Shown here: in pieces, positions 1-8,151 of the stretch
Numbering within the stretch: the stretch's first letter is position 1
Layout: every line of letters starts with the position of its first letter
Translations under genes and position numbers: made by a program
The notes under the pieces: model-generated
What the model was told of the DNA's origin: nothing
Databases searched by the model: none
The model's input: the letters and a program-made list of their open reading frames with translations, nothing else
Assembly (NCBI RefSeq): GCF_003853645.1
Contig: NZ_QTPO01000054.1
Coordinates: 1-60,490 of the forward strand
Direction: 5' to 3'
Length of the DNA stretch: 60,490 nt
From: Burkholderia sp. Bp9143
GTDB lineage: Bacteria > Pseudomonadota > Gammaproteobacteria > Burkholderiales > Burkholderiaceae

Positions 1-369
1 GACTGCGACTGGGGGCGAGAATCATGCCGGGCCTGGCTGGCCAAAGCCCCAATTATCGGGGCGTGAAGATAGTAACGGGGCGTACCGGAGACGCCATCGG
101 CGCGCTGTCTTCGCGACGGAGCACAGGTTCAAACGGACGCCGGGAGCGGCCGAGTCTTTTGGGTGCTCGCCATCGGGTCCGATGACCATCCGCTTTCCGG
201 CGCAACTGGCGCCGTTTGCGGGGGCAAGCAGCCGCTCGTGGATGCGTTCGACGACGATTGGCTGGATTGACTACCTCTGCCAGCCTCTCGCCGACTTAGC
301 TTTAACTTGGCGGGCGACCGGTTGTGGGCACGCTAACTCATTGATTCTGATGAATTGGCCGCGTTAATT
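1..369. other. Island sequence at left edge, no assignable gene
   Basis: One plus-strand frame stays open from the window edge to a stop at 367, and a minus-strand frame is open over part of the same stretch. Neither has a convincing start, ribosome site or recognisable domain. The end of a gene whose start lies outside the window is possible but cannot be shown. Composition is less GC-rich than the core chromosome to the right of 2820. Confidence 0.4.
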
Positions 370-1182
370 TTAATTTTCGTTTTTATGCGGCCAAAGACCT
401 GCGGCTGCGCAGAACTGGAGCCATTTTTCGTCGCGTACTCCGCCCAGGCCGGTCGTTGTAGTCATACTCAGAAAAAGGTCCCGGTTGTTGCGGGCTTGCT
501 CGAGAAGGTATCCGAACCCGCCAGGCACATCCCTACAGAACTCGTGCAGCGCGGCCATAGCGTCGGCATCAGTCGCGCCGACGCCAAGGTGCGCGAGACC
601 TTCCAGAAACATGAACAGGTTTCCTTCCTCCATGACATAGCCGGAAGCAATCACACGCCTAGCTCGTTCTCTCCAGATTTCGATTGCGTGCTCGATAGCG
701 TTGATGTCAGCTACGAAACGTTCGGCGCTGGAGAGTTCACTCTCCCTGCTACCGCGAACTAGGCGATATGCCGCGCCGACCTTGCACAGCAGGTCGTATC
801 CATAGACGAGCGGCACGGTGCTTACAAACTCGACGAGGATGAATTCCGTATCGTCGTCCGCGACGAATCGCATGCAGTTGGCGACGAACTCGGCGACCGC
901 GCGGCTGAGGCCACGCATCGATGATTGCCCCCGCCTCTCGTCTACACAGACAAACATCAATTCTTCGATGACTCCAACGCCGTCTACCTGCGTGGCGGTG
1001 CTCAGGTGAGCGGTGAGTTGCTCGACCATGTGGGCCGCTGTGGTGCAGTCCATGTCGCGGAATGCGTCAGCGAACCCGTTTGGGTAAGCCAACATCCGGT
1101 GCGCGTCGGCGGCAGCCAGATTGATTCGCCTTGGAAGAGGCACATCTGCTCGGAGCTCGTCCGCAATCATTCTCTTTCTCAC
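370..1182 (-). CDS. Hypothetical island protein, 270 aa
   Basis: I do not recognise this protein. It is a soluble, acidic, mostly alpha-helical-looking product without signal peptide or membrane segment. The middle part (about residues 95-130) is hydrophobic and contains the string VEFVSTVPLVYGYDL; the C-terminus is MTTTTGLGGVRDEKWLQF followed by a short polar tail. It begins with GTG at 1182, or with ATG at 1170 just behind a purine-rich GAGAAAGAG stretch. It lies downstream of, and on the same strand as, the split gene 1359-2341, 176 bases away, so the two could be co-transcribed. Codon use is visibly less GC-biased than in the genes right of 3843, consistent with transfer on the comM-inserted island. 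Real coding status is supported by length and strand agreement with its neighbour; no function is proposed. Confidence 0.6.
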   Translation of the reverse strand: MRKRMIADELRADVPLPRRINLAAADAHRMLAYPNGFADAFRDMDCTTAAHMVEQLTAHLSTATQVDGVGVIEELMFVCVDERRGQSSMRGLSRAVAEFVANCMRFVADDDTEFILVEFVSTVPLVYGYDLLCKVGAAYRLVRGSRESELSSAERFVADINAIEHAIEIWRERARRVIASGYVMEEGNLFMFLEGLAHLGVGATDADAMAALHEFCRDVPGGFGYLLEQARNNRDLFLSMTTTTGLGGVRDEKWLQFCAAAGLWPHKNEN

Positions 1183-1358
1183 TAAGGTCGGGGCTCTTGC
1201 GCTAGCGCCTCATCAGGACAAAGAATATATTCAGTCACGCGGTTGTGCAGAACTGTACAGTTCTGTTTGTTTGGGGCGTGTCGTCGACGTATCGACCAAC
1301 AACACCGCGTCTGGCCGAACGCAGAACCCGCTTTCGGTAGGTTGAGAAAGGAGCGATG

Positions 1359-2054
1359 CTATCCCGGGGGCCTTCTCCTCTCCCGTTTTGCTACTCGTTT
1401 AACATTTTGTCGATTGCCTCCGCGTAGACGACCATTGAGTTTTTCAAGCTTGCGGGACTGCCCAGTTGTAGGCGGAGGTGGTATTTCCCGTTCGGGAAGC
1501 AAGATTTTCCACCAGAGAATCGGCTGAAACCCATCCGTAGCAAGTGTCGCCTCGTACTCGCGCAGCCTCCGAATACTCGGGAATTGGTCTACAGCCCAGC
1601 TGACAAGTCGGCGTGCGGACGTCTCATCGACAGTCCGATACAGTTCCGCAACCGTTAAAGCACCTGCTGCACCGAGGAGAGCGCCAACATCTAAGTGTCC
1701 CGACTCGTAGCGGCGCCGAAAGTATGCGAGAAGCAATGCTTCACAGGACTGTGCTGACCAGTCAGGAAGACGCCCCTCGAAAACGTACAAGAAAAAGCTC
1801 TCGGACGAGGGAGTGGAGAGCTCCGGAATGAATCTCTTAACACGCTCGAACGATTTGCTCCGTTCCGCCCCAGGCATGCAATGGCAAAAGAGATAGTGCA
1901 GTGTTAGCATCGGCCGACGCTGCTCTGGCTTTGCTAGCGACGGGAGAAGAGATTCAATCTTTGCAGTTACACCACGTATATCCGTTACTGGCATGCTAGG
2001 GTCGAGCAGGCTTCGCTCTACCTCCGAGAAGAACGCGTTCAGGTATACGCGCAT
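1359..2054 (-). CDS. Hypothetical island protein, 3' part of an apparently split gene
   Basis: Unrecognised 231-residue protein from the first ATG, helical and soluble, ending in a very basic tail (about the last 40 residues, rich in R and K after PPPPTTGQSRK). The reading frame is open further upstream, to a stop at 2124-2126. The extra 23 codons read as ordinary protein (FYWRLKLTLVLKGRFLINT) running straight into the ATG. This suggests that the true N-terminus is encoded by the upstream frame ending at 2039 and that a frameshift between about 2039 and 2123 separates the halves. The alternative is a separate, translationally coupled gene, since the two frames overlap by 16 bases. Together the parts would make roughly 325-330 residues. 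Part of the low-GC island. Confidence 0.55.
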   Translation of the reverse strand: MRVYLNAFFSEVERSLLDPSMPVTDIRGVTAKIESLLPSLAKPEQRRPMLTLHYLFCHCMPGAERSKSFERVKRFIPELSTPSSESFFLYVFEGRLPDWSAQSCEALLLAYFRRRYESGHLDVGALLGAAGALTVAELYRTVDETSARRLVSWAVDQFPSIRRLREYEATLATDGFQPILWWKILLPEREIPPPPTTGQSRKLEKLNGRLRGGNRQNVKRVAKRERRRPPG

Positions 2055-2341
2055 CGTGTTGATGAGGAATCTGCCTTTAAGAACGAGGGTGAGTTTAAGG
2101 CGCCAATAAAAGCTCCTAACGTGCTACTGTTTGCAACCCACGATTCACTCGCACTTAGAGTGGGGCCATCCGATATTTGAAGAAAGCATTCGAGACAGCG
2201 AGTTATCTTCGACATCTGTCGAGCGACCCATGGTTCAGCTCCTCGTGTCGCGCTGTCGATTGCGCTCAGCGCTTTTTCGGTCAGCTTCACGAATGGGAAG
2301 TCTAGGTACGCAGAGATGTCGCGGATAATTGGCTCAGTCAT
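2039..2341 (-). CDS. Hypothetical island protein, 5' part of an apparently split gene
   Basis: Unrecognised. The chosen start (MTEPIIRDIS) has a good AGGTGG ribosome site about six bases upstream; a longer reading from 2374 is possible but lacks one. The first 75 or so residues look like a normal globular protein (AYLDFPFVKLTEKALSAI, then ARQMSKITRCLECFLQI). The last 25 residues (serine-rich, ending STRCAYT) look less natural than the overlapping frame of the next gene. This fits a frameshift that has cut one gene into two. If intact it would be the first gene of a two-gene minus-strand unit with the 370-1182 gene. Confidence 0.5.
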   Translation of the reverse strand: MTEPIIRDISAYLDFPFVKLTEKALSAIDSATRGAEPWVARQMSKITRCLECFLQISDGPTLSASESWVANSSTLGAFIGALNSPSFLKADSSSTRCAYT

Positions 2342-2759
2342 GACGGACCACCTAGATAGAACGGGGCTCATCATGCCTATGACTCAAAAGAGGGTCCAAT
2401 TCGGAGTATTTATCAGCTAATCTATTCTCGATAGTTGTTTGCTATTAATGTTATATTGCGATACAACAAAACTATAATTTTGTGTAGCGAGTGTATCGGC
2501 GTCGATTAAAGTGCGCGATGACCATCAACCATATCGTTAGGCGGGTTATGTTGACCGCTCAGCGGGATTAAAGGGGGCGACTCGAATGCCACGATGCGTG
2601 TAGCTGGAGTCCGACAAAGGACTGTGAAGAACCATAGGGCTAGTTTCCCGTTCGCAACGGTCTAAGCTCTGCTTTCCAAGGCTCTTTGGTTTGCGTGTCA
2701 GAAGTTCCTTCTCCTTGATAATTGTCAAGGCACTTTCGTTAGGCTCAAAGCCCGGAGAC
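2342..2759. other. AT-rich terminal segment of the island, non-coding
   Basis: About 420 bases without a credible gene. The part at about 2400-2500 is the most AT-rich stretch of the window and probably holds the promoter of the minus-strand cargo genes, but no -35/-10 pair can be assigned safely. Two copies of TCGTTAGGC occur at 2534-2542 and 2736-2744. A near-palindrome, CCTTGA-TAATTG-TCAAGG, lies at 2713-2730. These may be recombinase or transposase sites at the island end. Confidence 0.4.
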
Positions 2760-3842
2760 TCAACTCTGGCTTGGCTCCCGTGCGTTTGACCAACCGCCAC
2801 CAAAAAGCGAACCGTCGGGCTCGTCCAGAAACAGCACGCCGAGGTGCGCCAGCGTGATCTCGCCCGGTTGCGGCGGGTTGCGGCCGCCGACCAGCGCGGC
2901 GGCGCTCGACGAGTGGTGCGGCGAGCGGAACGGGCGCCGCCGCCACTGCGCGGGCGAGAAGCCGATGCGGCTCGCGGAAAGGAGCGCCGCCGACGTCAGC
3001 GCCTCGTCGTCGGTCAGCGGCGGCAGGAGGCCTGGCAGTCGCGCGGCGAGCATCGACTTGCCCGCGCCGGGTGGCCCGATCATCAGCATGTGATGCCCGC
3101 CCGCGGCGGCGACTTCGAGCGCGCGCCGGGCGCCGCGCTGGCCGACGACGTCCGCGAGATCGGGCGCGGCCGGCGCCGGCACGCTGTCGAGGCAGGGCGC
3201 CGCGACCGGCGCGAGCCGGGCATCCGGCGCACCGGCCAGGTGCGCGCATAGCGCGGGCAGGTCGGGCGCGCCGAACACGGTGACACCCGGAACCAGCGCG
3301 GCCTCGGCCGCACTGTCGAGCGGCAGGTACAGCTCGGGCGGGTGCGACAGGGCGGTCGCGCCGGATATCACGTCGCAATCGACGCCGGATCGGCGGCTGG
3401 AACCAAGCCCGGAACCAAGGCTCGCTCCGGCATCCCTCTCGCGCCAGTCCCGCGCCGCGCCGCACGCCATCGCGAACGCCCCGCGCATCGGCCGCAGCGC
3501 GCCGGTCAGCGACAGTTCGCCTGCGAATTCGCGGCCGGCCAGCGCGTCGGCCGGGAGTTGCCCGTTCGCGGCGAGGATGCCGAGCGCGATCGGCAGGTCG
3601 AAGCGGCCCGACTCCTTCGGCAGGTCGGCCGGCGCGAGATTGACGGTGATGCGCCTGACGGGGAAGTCGAATCCGCAGTTCTGCAGCGCGGCGCGCACGC
3701 GCTCGCGGCTTTCGCGGACTTCGAGATCAGGCAGGCCGACGATCGAGAACGACGGCAACCCGTTGGCGAGATGGACTTCGACGGTGACGTCCGGCGCGCG
3801 GCCGGCCGCCGGCGCGCGACTGCGCACCACGGCGAGCGACAT
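2760..3842 (-). pseudogene. comM: comM (YifB family AAA+ ATPase), 3' part lost to an island insertion
   Basis: ComM/YifB is a hexameric helicase of the Mg-chelatase-like AAA+ family that promotes branch migration during natural transformation. The N-terminal Lon/S5-like half is intact from MSLAVVRSRA, followed by the Walker A motif GPPGAGKS near residue 255 and the conserved FRSPHHSSS and GEITLAHLGVLFLDE segments. After the Walker B glutamate (codon 341, base 2820) the match stops, and 19 unrelated residues (PDGSLFGGGWSNAREPSQS) lead to a stop at 2760. Family members are about 500-530 residues, so the C-terminal third, with the sensor/lid region and Mg_chelatase_C, is missing. The break coincides with a shift to AT-richer DNA, which indicates an insertion into comM, a known target of Tn7/Tn6022-type elements. 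The truncated product is unlikely to work. Confidence 0.92.
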
Positions 3843-4099
3843 GGCGAGGCTCCTGTAAATGAATCGGACGGGTAACGGCCGTTCGGGGCCGCATCCCGCG
3901 GAAATCGGAGGAATCGGTGCGCGCTTGCCGGCGTGGCGCGGGAAAGAACGAGGAACGACGAACAGCGAAGAGCGAGGAACAGCGAAGAGCGGGGGACTGC
4001 GAAGAACGACGGAACGGCTGACTGGCTGGCTGACTTCCGGGTGTCAGGCGCGGGCCGCACGTGGCGGCCCGCGCCCGGACCTGTCGGTCGGGTGGGGCG

Positions 4100-4351
4100 T
4101 CAGGCCTGGGACGCTGCGAGCTTCTGCTCGAGTTCCGCGACGCGCTTCTCGAGTTCCTCGAGACGCACGCGGGTACGGGCGAGCACCTGTGCCTGCGTGT
4201 CGAACTCCTCGCGCGTGACGAGATCGAGCTTCGAGAAGCCTTGCGACAGCATGGCCTTCACGTTGCGCTCGACATCCTTGGCCGGCGAGTTTTTCAGCAG
4301 GTCGCTGACGCGCGACTGCAGGTCGTTGAAAACATCGCTGGGTTGCTTCAT
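4100..4351 (-). CDS. ubiK: UbiK-type accessory factor (BMFP/YqiC family)
   Basis: Small 83-residue protein beginning MKQPSDVFNDLQSRVSDLLKN, a typical membrane-fusogenic BMFP family sequence. The C-terminal 40 residues form a heptad-like coiled coil (LARTRVRLEELEKRVAELEQKL), as in E. coli UbiK, which trimerises and helps the UbiJ-UbiK ubiquinone synthesis complex act near membrane lipid. A longer reading frame to 4456 exists, but the ATG at 4351 has an AGGAAGGGA ribosome site and matches family N-termini. It is divergent from glnK, with the sigma-54 promoter of glnK between them, and follows the comM remnant on the same strand. Family assignment is firm; the exact role in this organism is inferred. 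Confidence 0.88.
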   Translation of the reverse strand: MKQPSDVFNDLQSRVSDLLKNSPAKDVERNVKAMLSQGFSKLDLVTREEFDTQAQVLARTRVRLEELEKRVAELEQKLAASQA

Positions 4352-4631
4352 GAGATTTCCCTTCCTTGCACAAAAAATGTGCATCTTCAGTTGCGTACAC
4401 GCCCATGATGCACGCATGACCGGAAATGGTGCGCCCGCGGCGCGAATTCCGGGCATGGCGCCCGCATGGGTGAATGGCCCGGTGAGCCGGGACGTGCGTG
4501 CACTCTAGCAACGATCCTTTCGGCGCGCCAGCAAACCTGGGCCACATTGGCCATTCGGCCGGGCTTCCGCACCTTTCAGCGCACGATGCGACCCCGTTTA
4601 AGAGCCGTTCGAGGCGGTGCTCGCACGAACA

Positions 4632-4647
4632 TGGCATGCGAGTTGCT
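4632..4647 (+). promoter_or_regulatory. Sigma-54 promoter of glnK-amtB
   Basis: TGGCATG-CGAG-TTGCT matches the -24/-12 consensus TGGCAYR-N4-TTGCW exactly, with GG at 4633-4634 and GC at 4645-4646. It lies 60 bases before the glnK start. This is the expected arrangement for NtrC-activated nitrogen-limitation control. No clear pair of NtrC sites was identified upstream. Confidence 0.88.
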
Positions 4648-4707
4648 GAGAAGAGGCCGTTACACCATTCCAACCAATTCGACGGGACCACCCAGCGAGA
4701 GGACTTC

Positions 4708-5046
4708 ATGAAACTGATTACCGCAATCATCAAGCCGTTCAAGCTCGATGAGACGCGCGAAGCGCTCTCCGCGCTCGGCGTCTCCGGCATCACGGTGACG
4801 GAGGTGAAAGGGTTCGGGCGCCAGAAGGGGCACACCGAGCTGTACCGGGGCGCCGAATACGTGGTCGATTTCCTGCCGAAGATGAAGATCGAGGCGGCCG
4901 TGTCCGACGATCTGGTCGACCAGGCGGTCGAGGCGATCGAGCGGGCCGCGCGCACCGGCAAGATCGGCGACGGGAAGATCTTCGTCACGCCGATCGAGCA
5001 GGTGATCCGGATCCGGACCGGGGAGACCGGCGCTGACGCGCTGTAA
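4708..5046 (+). CDS. glnK: PII nitrogen regulatory protein GlnK
   Basis: 112-residue PII signal protein. PII trimers sense ATP/ADP and 2-oxoglutarate, and GlnK binds and closes the ammonium channel AmtB when nitrogen is ample. The N-terminus MKLITAIIKPFKLDE, the T-loop with the uridylylation tyrosine Y51 (ELYRGAEYVVDF), and the B-loop RTGKIGDGKIFV are all present and complete. The start has an AGAGAGGA ribosome site. It lies 33 bases before amtB in the usual glnK-amtB pair and behind a sigma-54 promoter, so it is read as GlnK rather than GlnB, although the sequence alone does not separate the two. Confidence 0.96.
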   Translation: MKLITAIIKPFKLDETREALSALGVSGITVTEVKGFGRQKGHTELYRGAEYVVDFLPKMKIEAAVSDDLVDQAVEAIERAARTGKIGDGKIFVTPIEQVIRIRTGETGADAL

Positions 5047-5079
5047 CAGACAAAGACAAGCGACAAGAGGAAACCCGAG

Positions 5080-6594
5080 ATGCGCAAACTTCTGATGTCC
5101 CTGCTGATGGCAGGCTCGCTGATCGCGGCCGGCGTCGGCCCCGCGCTCGCCGACGACGCGGCCTCCGCCGCGGCTGCGTCCGCGCCCGCCGCCACGGCTT
5201 CCGATGCATCGGCAGCCGCCGCGCCCGCCGCTTCGGCGCCGGCCGCCACGGACGCATCGGCACCTGCCGCTGCTGCCGCACCCGCTTCGGGCGCCGCGGA
5301 CGCATCGGCTGCCGCCGCCGCGTCCGCGCCGGCCGCACCCGCCGCACCGACCGAGCCGTTCTCGGTCGATTCGTCGAAGATCAGCGCCGGCGACACCGCG
5401 TGGATGCTGACGTCCACCGCGCTCGTGCTGTTCATGACGATCCCCGGCCTCGCGCTGTTCTACGCGGGCATGGTCCGCAAGAAGAACGTGCTCGCGACCG
5501 TGATGCAGAGCTTCGCGATCACCGCGGTGATCACGGTGCTGTGGACGGTGGTCGGCTACAGCCTCGCGTTCACGCCGGGCAACGGCTTCATCGGCGGCTT
5601 GTCGCGCGCGTTCCTGCACGGGATGACCTACGTGAAGGGCGACAAGGCGACCACGCTGACCGTCAGCCACCTGGCGACGACGATCCCGGAATCGGTCTAC
5701 TTCGTCTACCAGATGACGTTCGCGATCATCACGCCGGCGCTGATCTGCGGCGCGTTCGCCGACCGGATGAAGTTCTCGGCGATGCTCGTGTTCATGACGC
5801 TCTGGTCGCTGATCGTCTATGTGCCGATCGCGCACATGGTGTGGGAGCCGACCGGCTGGCTGTCGGCGGACGGCGTGCTCGACTTCGCGGGCGGCACCGT
5901 CGTGCACATCAACGCCGGTATCGCGGGCCTCGTGTCGTGCCTGATGCTCGGCAAGCGCGTCGGCTTCGGCCGTGAATCGATGGCCCCGCACAACCTCGTG
6001 CTGACGATGATCGGCGGCTCGATGCTGTGGGTCGGCTGGTTCGGCTTCAACGCGGGTTCCGCTGTCGCGGCCGACGGCCGTGCCGGCTTCGCGATGCTGA
6101 CGACGCAAGTCGCGACGGCGTGCGCGGCGCTCGGCTGGATGTTCGCGGAGTGGCTCTCGCACGGCAAGCCGTCGGTGCTCGGCATCGTGTCGGGCGCGGT
6201 CGCGGGCCTCGTCGCGATCACGCCGGCCGCCGGCTTCGTCGGCGTGACGGGCGCACTCGTGATCGGCATCGCGGCCGGCGTCGTGTGCTTCTGGTCGGCG
6301 ACGTGGCTCAAGTCGAAACTCGGCTACGACGATTCGCTCGACGCATTCGGCGTGCACGGCGTGGGCGGGATTCTCGGCGCGCTGCTGACCGGCGTGTTCG
6401 CGATCAAGGACATCGGCGGCGCCGACGGCAGCCTGCTGCTGCAGGCGAAGGGCGTGCTGATCACGCTGGTGTACAGCGGCGTGCTGAGCTTCGTGCTGCT
6501 GAAGCTGATCGACCTGACGATCGGCCTGCGCGTGACCGAAGAGGAAGAGCGCGAAGGTCTCGACGTGGTGCTGCACGGCGAGCATGTCGAATAA
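5080..6594 (+). CDS. amtB: Ammonium transporter AmtB with long Ala-rich periplasmic extension
   Basis: 504-residue Amt family channel. Residues 1-24 are a signal peptide ending GPALA. Residues 25-90 are low-complexity Ala/Ser/Pro sequence. The channel then starts at about residue 100 (DTAWMLTSTALVLFMTIPG, LALFYAGMVRKKNVL) and contains the expected eleven membrane segments. Family features include the AFADRMKFSAM segment after TM4-5, the twin-histidine region (GTVVHINAGIAG and DAFGVHGVGGILGA) and a C-terminal cytoplasmic tail (RVTEEEEREGLDVVLHGE) that docks GlnK. Ammonium is conducted as NH3 plus a proton. It forms an operon with glnK and is closed by a hairpin terminator at 6659. The extension is longer than in enterobacterial AmtB, although signal-peptide-bearing, Ala-rich versions are common in Burkholderia. 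Confidence 0.96.
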   Translation: MRKLLMSLLMAGSLIAAGVGPALADDAASAAAASAPAATASDASAAAAPAASAPAATDASAPAAAAAPASGAADASAAAAASAPAAPAAPTEPFSVDSSKISAGDTAWMLTSTALVLFMTIPGLALFYAGMVRKKNVLATVMQSFAITAVITVLWTVVGYSLAFTPGNGFIGGLSRAFLHGMTYVKGDKATTLTVSHLATTIPESVYFVYQMTFAIITPALICGAFADRMKFSAMLVFMTLWSLIVYVPIAHMVWEPTGWLSADGVLDFAGGTVVHINAGIAGLVSCLMLGKRVGFGRESMAPHNLVLTMIGGSMLWVGWFGFNAGSAVAADGRAGFAMLTTQVATACAALGWMFAEWLSHGKPSVLGIVSGAVAGLVAITPAAGFVGVTGALVIGIAAGVVCFWSATWLKSKLGYDDSLDAFGVHGVGGILGALLTGVFAIKDIGGADGSLLLQAKGVLITLVYSGVLSFVLLKLIDLTIGLRVTEEEEREGLDVVLHGEHVE

Positions 6595-6658
6595 GTCATA
6601 AGGATGAAGCGGGCCGCCGCGCAGACGGCGCCCGCCACGAATGAGCGCAGCGATTTCG

Positions 6659-6685
6659 GCCCGCCCACCCGGCGGGCTTTTTTTT
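6659..6685 (+). terminator. Rho-independent terminator after amtB
   Basis: GCCCGCC (6659-6665), loop CACCC, GGCGGGC (6671-6677), followed by a run of eight T. It closes the glnK-amtB operon. Confidence 0.9.
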
Positions 6686-6836
6686 CTACCGCCTCCTGCT
6701 GCCGTAGCGCATAACCCTTCGACCTATCGGGTCAATAGCCGAAAACTTCCTCCAAACCCTTGCGAAGCCGGGAACAATCCCCAAATGGGCAGGGCAATTG
6801 CTCTACAATCTTCATTCTCCCGCTCGCGAGTGATTC

Positions 6837-8126
6837 ATGGTTCCCCACCTCGTTACCGCGTTGAACGGTCCGCTGCTCGAGCTCGAGCAGAAGATCCTCG
6901 ACGCGACGCCTGCGATCGAACGCTGGTTCAGGCTCGAATGGCAGGAACACACCCCGCCGTTCTATTGTTCGGTGGACCTGCGCAACGCCGGCTTCAAGCT
7001 GGCGCCCGTCGACGCGAACCTGTTCCCCGGCGCGTTCAATAATCTGCCATCCGAAGTGCTGCCGCTCGCCGTCCAGGCCGCGATGGCCGCGATCGAGAAG
7101 ATCTGCCCGGACGCGAAGAACCTGCTCGTGATTCCCGAGCTGCCGACCCGCAACGCGTTCTACCTGGAAAACGTCGCGCGGCTCGCGACGATCATGCGCC
7201 AGGCCGGCCTGAACGTGCGCTTCGGCTCGCTCGACCCCAGCATCACCGACATGACACCGATCACGCTGGCCGACGGCCAGAAGATCGTGCTTGAACCGCT
7301 CGAGCGTTCGCAGCGCCGCCTCGGCCTGAAGAATTTCGATCCGTGCTCGATCCTGCTGAACAACGACCTGTCGGCGGGGATTCCCGCCGTGCTGGAAAAC
7401 CTGCACGAGCAGTACCTGCTGCCGCCGCTGCACGCTGGCTGGGCCGTGCGCCGCAAGTCGACGCACTTCTCGTGCTACGACGACGTCGCCAAGAAGTTCG
7501 CGAAGATGGTCGGCGTCGATCCGTGGATGGTGAATCCGTATTTCGCGCATGTCGAAGGCGTCGACTGGCAGGCGCATGAAGGCGAGCAGGCGCTCGCCGA
7601 CGCGATCGACGGCGTGCTGAAGAAGGTCGCGCGCAAGTACCGCGAATACGGGATCAGCGAAAAGCCGTACGTCGTCGTGAAGGCCGACGCGGGTACCGCC
7701 GGGCGCGGCGTGATGACCGTGCACGATGCGGCCGAGATCGGCCGCATGTCGAAGGCCGAGCGCGCGCAGATGGCCGAGTCGAAGGCTGGCCTCGCGGTGC
7801 GCGACGTGATCGTGCAGGAAGGTGTCTATACGTTCGAGCGCGTCGGCGACGAAGTCGCGGAACCGGTCGTGTACATGATCGACCGCTACGTGGTCGGCGG
7901 TTTCTACCGCACGCACGCCGGCCGCGAGCGCGACCAGAACCTGAACGCGCCCGGCATGCACTACGTGCCGCTCGGCTTCGAGCACACCGCGCTGCCGGAT
8001 GCCGGCGCGAAGCCGGGCGCCGCGCCGCCGAACCGTTTCTACATGTATGGCGTCGTCGCGCGCCTGTCGCTGATCGCGTCGTCGATCGAACTGGAAAAGA
8101 CCGATCCCGAAGCCATCCAGGTGTAA
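6837..8126 (+). CDS. gshA: Glutamate-cysteine ligase, GshA (PF08886-type)
   Basis: 429-residue enzyme of the GshA class found in beta-proteobacteria and thiobacilli, unrelated in fold detail to E. coli GshA. It joins glutamate and cysteine at the expense of ATP, the first step of glutathione synthesis. Family-typical strings are HTPPFYCSVDLRNAGFKLAP near the N-terminus, the central RRKSTHFSCYDDVAKKFAK, and the ATP-binding VVVKADAGTAGRGVMTV around residue 280. The length is normal. The start MVPHLVTALNGPLLELE is the first ATG in an open region; a TACAAT -10-like element stands at 6804-6809 without an obvious -35. It lies 25 bases before gshB, so both steps of the pathway are probably co-transcribed. 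Confidence 0.95.
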   Translation: MVPHLVTALNGPLLELEQKILDATPAIERWFRLEWQEHTPPFYCSVDLRNAGFKLAPVDANLFPGAFNNLPSEVLPLAVQAAMAAIEKICPDAKNLLVIPELPTRNAFYLENVARLATIMRQAGLNVRFGSLDPSITDMTPITLADGQKIVLEPLERSQRRLGLKNFDPCSILLNNDLSAGIPAVLENLHEQYLLPPLHAGWAVRRKSTHFSCYDDVAKKFAKMVGVDPWMVNPYFAHVEGVDWQAHEGEQALADAIDGVLKKVARKYREYGISEKPYVVVKADAGTAGRGVMTVHDAAEIGRMSKAERAQMAESKAGLAVRDVIVQEGVYTFERVGDEVAEPVVYMIDRYVVGGFYRTHAGRERDQNLNAPGMHYVPLGFEHTALPDAGAKPGAAPPNRFYMYGVVARLSLIASSIELEKTDPEAIQV

Positions 8127-8151
8127 CGGCTTCGCTACGTACAGGACCCGC

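Noticed and set aside
2534..2744. Full integron attC site
   Set aside because: Only GTTAGGC cores occur; the paired inverse core and the typical folded arms are not found at the right distance, and no integrase is in view.
2546..2803. Minus-strand frame of 85 codons across the island end
   Set aside because: Begins next to the comM junction and overlaps the broken comM end; no ribosome site or family resemblance.
4500..4630. NtrC binding sites upstream of the sigma-54 promoter
   Set aside because: Only loose matches (for example around GCACCTTTCAGCGCA) were seen, not good enough to call.
4660..6585. Minus-strand frame of 641 codons opposite glnK-amtB
   Set aside because: His/Arg/Asp-rich shadow of glnK and amtB, both certain genes.
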